DNA of 35,413 nucleotides. Source: Gammaproteobacteria bacterium (GTDB lineage: Bacteria; Pseudomonadota; Gammaproteobacteria; Thiohalomonadales; Thiohalomonadaceae). How positions within the stretch are numbered: position 1 is the first letter of the stretch; the number at the start of each line of letters is the position of its first letter. The notes under the pieces were generated by a model that made no database searches, was not told the origin of the DNA, and saw only the letters and a list, made by a program, of their open reading frames with translations. Position numbers and translations under genes: made by a program. Location of the stretch: the NCBI GenBank assembly GCA_024709225.1, contig JANJXC010000044.1, forward strand, positions 1 to 35,413, read 5' to 3'. Shown piece after piece: positions 33,654-35,413 of this stretch.

Positions 33654-33712
33654 GTAGGGTGCGCACCGCGCACCATAATTCTGTATTTATCGGTGCGCGG
33701 TGCGCACCCTAC
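33654..33712. repeat. TAGGGTGCGCACC palindromic element, copy 2
   Basis: The two outer arms of 21 bases (33654-33674 and 33692-33712) are perfect reverse complements; they begin GTAGGGTGCGCACC and end GGTGCGCACCCTAC. The 17-base centre is AT-rich. The element lies between the start of the cystathionine synthase/lyase-type gene and the stop of the gene at 33719. Confidence 0.88.
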
Positions 33713-33718
33713 GAATGC

Positions 33719-34024
33719 TCAACTCCACTCCGCCATGCAGTGCTCCAGCACCTCATCGAGGAGCATCTCCAGCCTGGGCGCGCCGGGATGAAACTCGTCC
33801 AGCACGCGGCCCAGGTCCTGCGGCGAGATGATCACGCCATCGGCCGGCGCCACTGCCTGGCCGTTGATGAGTATGGCCGGTGCACGCAGCTCCGGTAGTG
33901 CCGGAAGTTTGCCGAACAGTTCAGCGCAATGCGCGGCGGCATGTTCGACAAGCGCTGCGCCGTAGGCCTGGTACAGGCGGCAGCGGCCGCCGGGTGGGGC
34001 ATTGAGCAGCAGGGTGATCTCCAT
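33719..34024 (-). CDS. Small protein, possible degenerate thioredoxin fold
   Basis: A 101-residue soluble protein I do not recognise by name. The pattern MEITLLLNAPPGGRC ... LRAPAILINGQAVAPADGVI alternates beta and helix like a thioredoxin or glutaredoxin. Ala-Pro-Ala-Ile is in the place of the cis-proline turn, but no CXXC is present (cysteines at 15, 33 and 96 only). ATG 34024 is chosen because GTGAGG precedes it. A GTG at 34036 would overlap the end of the TauE/SafE gene. It sits seven to eight bases after that gene and is likely co-transcribed, so a role with the transporter is plausible. Confidence 0.6.
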   Translation of the reverse strand: MEITLLLNAPPGGRCRLYQAYGAALVEHAAAHCAELFGKLPALPELRAPAILINGQAVAPADGVIISPQDLGRVLDEFHPGAPRLEMLLDEVLEHCMAEWS

Positions 34025-34032
34025 GGGCGGCC

Positions 34033-34806
34033 TCACAGGAAGTTGTTGAGCAGGATGTAACTGGCGACGAACAGCAGGAACACCGCGAAGCCTTTCTTCA
34101 GTGCCTCCCCCGAGACGCGGCCGGCGAAATGCGTACCGGCGAAGCTGCCGGCGACGGCCACGGCGGTGAATACCGCCATCAGGCCGTAGTCGATGGGCAC
34201 CGCGCCGGCATAACCGGCAAAGCCAGCGTAGGACTTCACCGCCACGATGGCCAGCGAGGTGCCGACGGCCTGCTTCATGGACAGGCCGGACAGCAGCACC
34301 AGCGCCGGGACGATCAAAAATCCGCCGCCCACGCCCACCAGCCCCGTCAGCACGCCCACCAGGATGCCGTGCAGGGCTACATGGCTCAGACAGCGGGGCG
34401 AGGAACAGCCCTCGCTGACCTCGGCCACCGCCGCGCCCACCGAGCGGTGCGGCCGCACCGGCCTGAGCATCTTCCAGGCGGCGGCGTACATCACCAGGGC
34501 GAACAGGGTGAGCTGGACCACCACCGGCGTGATTACCCCGAGGCGGGCGCCGGCGTAGGTGCCGAAGATGCCGAACAGGCCGAATACCGCCGTCACCGTC
34601 AGGTTGACGTTGCCGTTGCGCCAGTGTTGCAGGGCGGTGATGGTGGCGGTCACCGCCACGATCCCCATGCTCATGGCAATGGCCGACTTGGGTTCCACCT
34701 GCAGCAGATAGAGCAGGGCGGGGGTGGTGATGATGGAGCCGCCGCTGCCGAAGATGCCGAGCACGATGCCGGTGGCGAGGCCGGCCAGGATGGCGCTGAG
34801 CGTCAT
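34033..34806 (-). CDS. TauE/SafE family membrane permease
   Basis: Inner-membrane protein, 257 residues, about eight hydrophobic segments. Two family repeats are seen: [20 protein letters not shown] near the start and [20 protein letters not shown] in the middle. The family exports or imports sulfur-containing anions (sulfite, sulfoacetate, taurine); the substrate cannot be fixed by sequence. AAGGGGG lies nine bases before ATG 34806. It is transcribed away from the DsrE-like gene, and the shared gap holds an inverted-repeat operator candidate. Confidence 0.9.
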   Translation of the reverse strand: MTLSAILAGLATGIVLGIFGSGGSIITTPALLYLLQVEPKSAIAMSMGIVAVTATITALQHWRNGNVNLTVTAVFGLFGIFGTYAGARLGVITPVVVQLTLFALVMYAAAWKMLRPVRPHRSVGAAVAEVSEGCSSPRCLSHVALHGILVGVLTGLVGVGGGFLIVPALVLLSGLSMKQAVGTSLAIVAVKSYAGFAGYAGAVPIDYGLMAVFTAVAVAGSFAGTHFAGRVSGEALKKGFAVFLLFVASYILLNNFL

Positions 34807-34823
34807 GGTGTTAATCCCCCTTG

Positions 34824-34859
34824 ATTGAACTATTATTTATTCAATAGATAAATTGAATA
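34824..34859. promoter_or_regulatory. Overlapping inverted repeats in the TauE/SafE-DsrE divergent region
   Basis: TATTCAAT (34838-34845) and ATTGAATA (34852-34859) form a perfect inverted repeat with a 6-base centre. A third half-site ATTGAA (34824-34829) faces TTCAAT (34840-34845). A + strand promoter may overlap: TTGAAC (34825-34830), 18 bases, TAAATT (34849-34854). The layout suits a dimeric repressor controlling both directions; ArsR-type sulfide sensors (BigR/SqrR) bind AT-rich sites of this general kind, which is inference. Confidence 0.55.
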
Positions 34860-34932
34860 TTAAGCAAGAGGCAAATGGGGATTTTTTCATTTCCCGTTGC
34901 CGGTCACGCCGGCACGGCGACAGGAGCAGGCC

Positions 34933-35253
34933 ATGAAACTGGGACTGGTGATCTACAGCAATGACCCGGAGACGGTGTGGAACGCCTTCCGCCTCGGGGT
35001 GCACAGCCTGAAGCAGGGCGACGCGGTCGGCGCCTTCCTGCTCGGCGGCGGCGTGGAGGCGGAGGGGGTGGCCGACGGCCGTTTTCCGGTGGCGGAGGTG
35101 ATGCGGGACTTCGTCGCGGCCGGCGGCAGCGTGCTGGCCTGCGGCACCTGCCTCAAGCTGCGCCAGCAGGAGGGTTCAGAGCTGTGTCCGCTGTCGACGA
35201 TGGCGGACCTGCATGCCCTGGTCCGCGACAGCGACCGGTTGCTGACCTTATGA
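34933..35253 (+). CDS. DsrE/DsrF-like sulfur-relay protein
   Basis: Small protein of the DsrE fold, 106 residues. The start is MKLGLVIYSNDPETVWNAFR, and the candidate sulfur-binding cysteines are in VLACGTCLKLRQQEGSELCP, followed by LSTMADLHALVRDSDRLLTL. These marks fit the small DsrE-like proteins often found near sulfur carriers in sulfur oxidisers. It is not one of the DsrEFH trio, since the partners are absent. ATG 34933 has CAGGAG before it; the upstream open codons lack a start signal. Confidence 0.85.
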   Translation: MKLGLVIYSNDPETVWNAFRLGVHSLKQGDAVGAFLLGGGVEAEGVADGRFPVAEVMRDFVAAGGSVLACGTCLKLRQQEGSELCPLSTMADLHALVRDSDRLLTL

Positions 35254-35275
35254 CTGGCGCCGCTGCAGGAGAAGG

Positions 35276-35413
35276 TTAAGGCGTCAGCAGTACGTGAACC
35301 GGAACGGCAAGCGCGCGGGCAATGCGCTCGATGTTGTCCAGGGAGATATTGCGCGCGCCGCGCTCGACATGGGCGATGAAGGTACGGTGCAGCCCGCATT
35401 CGAAGGCGAGTTG
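35276..35413 (-). CDS. XRE-family helix-turn-helix regulator, C-terminal end only
   Basis: The last 45 residues of a gene whose start lies beyond the window. They read QLAFECGLHRTFIAHVERGA then RNISLDNIERIARALAVPVH and end at TAA (35276-35278). This is the second half of a Cro/CI-type HTH, including the recognition helix. Small stand-alone regulators of this type often repress their own neighbourhood; targets are unknown. It converges on the DsrE-like gene. Confidence 0.8.
   Translation of the reverse strand, partial: QLAFECGLHRTFIAHVERGARNISLDNIERIARALAVPVHVLLTP

Overview
The window is GC-rich chromosomal DNA from what looks like a chemolithoautotrophic, sulfur-oxidising gammaproteobacterium. 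The evidence is a flavocytochrome c sulfide dehydrogenase (fccAB), a Qmo/Hdr-type electron-transfer operon of the kind that partners APS reductase (qmoAB-hdrCB), the Rubisco activase pair cbbQ-cbbO, and a set of sulfur-trafficking genes (TusA-like, YeeE/YedE, DsrE-like, TauE/SafE, cysteine desulfurase, a trans-sulfuration enzyme). No rRNA, tRNA, CRISPR array, phage or transposase gene was seen.

Layout. (1) 1-6.77 kb, + strand: lipA-gcvT-gcvH-gcvPA-tpx-gcvPB-dgkA, a lipoyl synthase and complete glycine cleavage set closed by a strong terminator. gcvPA carries an in-frame TAG, and a thiol peroxidase sits between the two P-protein halves. (2) 6.8-12.6 kb, + strand: a nine-heme c-type lipoprotein, two colinear 476-residue DUF5666-type repeat lipoproteins, and a DUF6502-type putative regulator. 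A near-identical 16-bp palindrome lies before the cytochrome gene and directly against the start codon of the regulator gene. This is the best candidate here for an undescribed system. (3) 12.7-13.65 kb: a PfkB-family (adenosine-kinase-like) kinase. (4) 13.75-21.0 kb, - strand: fccAB and qmoA-qmoB-hdrC-hdrB. (5) 21.3-24.4 kb, + strand: cbbQ-cbbO. (6) 24.4-29.3 kb, - strand: yeeE-tusA-(PAS-GGDEF-EAL), followed by a decayed dCache-GGDEF gene. (7) 29.5-35.4 kb: small sulfur-linked genes. One is a 150-residue protein whose Cys/His/His/Glu spacing resembles the iron site of sulfur oxygenase reductase. The others are a secreted protein, cysteine desulfurase, a secreted Ig-like protein, a cystathionine synthase/lyase-type enzyme, a small thioredoxin-like protein, TauE/SafE, DsrE-like and the end of an XRE regulator.

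How it fits together. FccAB would oxidise sulfide in the periplasm and pass electrons to c-type cytochromes. QmoAB-HdrCB would handle electrons of cytoplasmic sulfite/APS metabolism. YeeE, TusA, DsrE-like and the desulfurase would move sulfane sulfur, and CbbQO would keep Rubisco active for CO2 fixation (Rubisco itself is outside the window). LipA would make the lipoyl cofactor of GcvH.

Four copies of an inverted-repeat element built on CGCAGAGACGC are inserted just ahead of lipA, gcvT, gcvPA and cbbO. Other palindromic families flank cbbQ and the sulfur genes near 32-33.7 kb.
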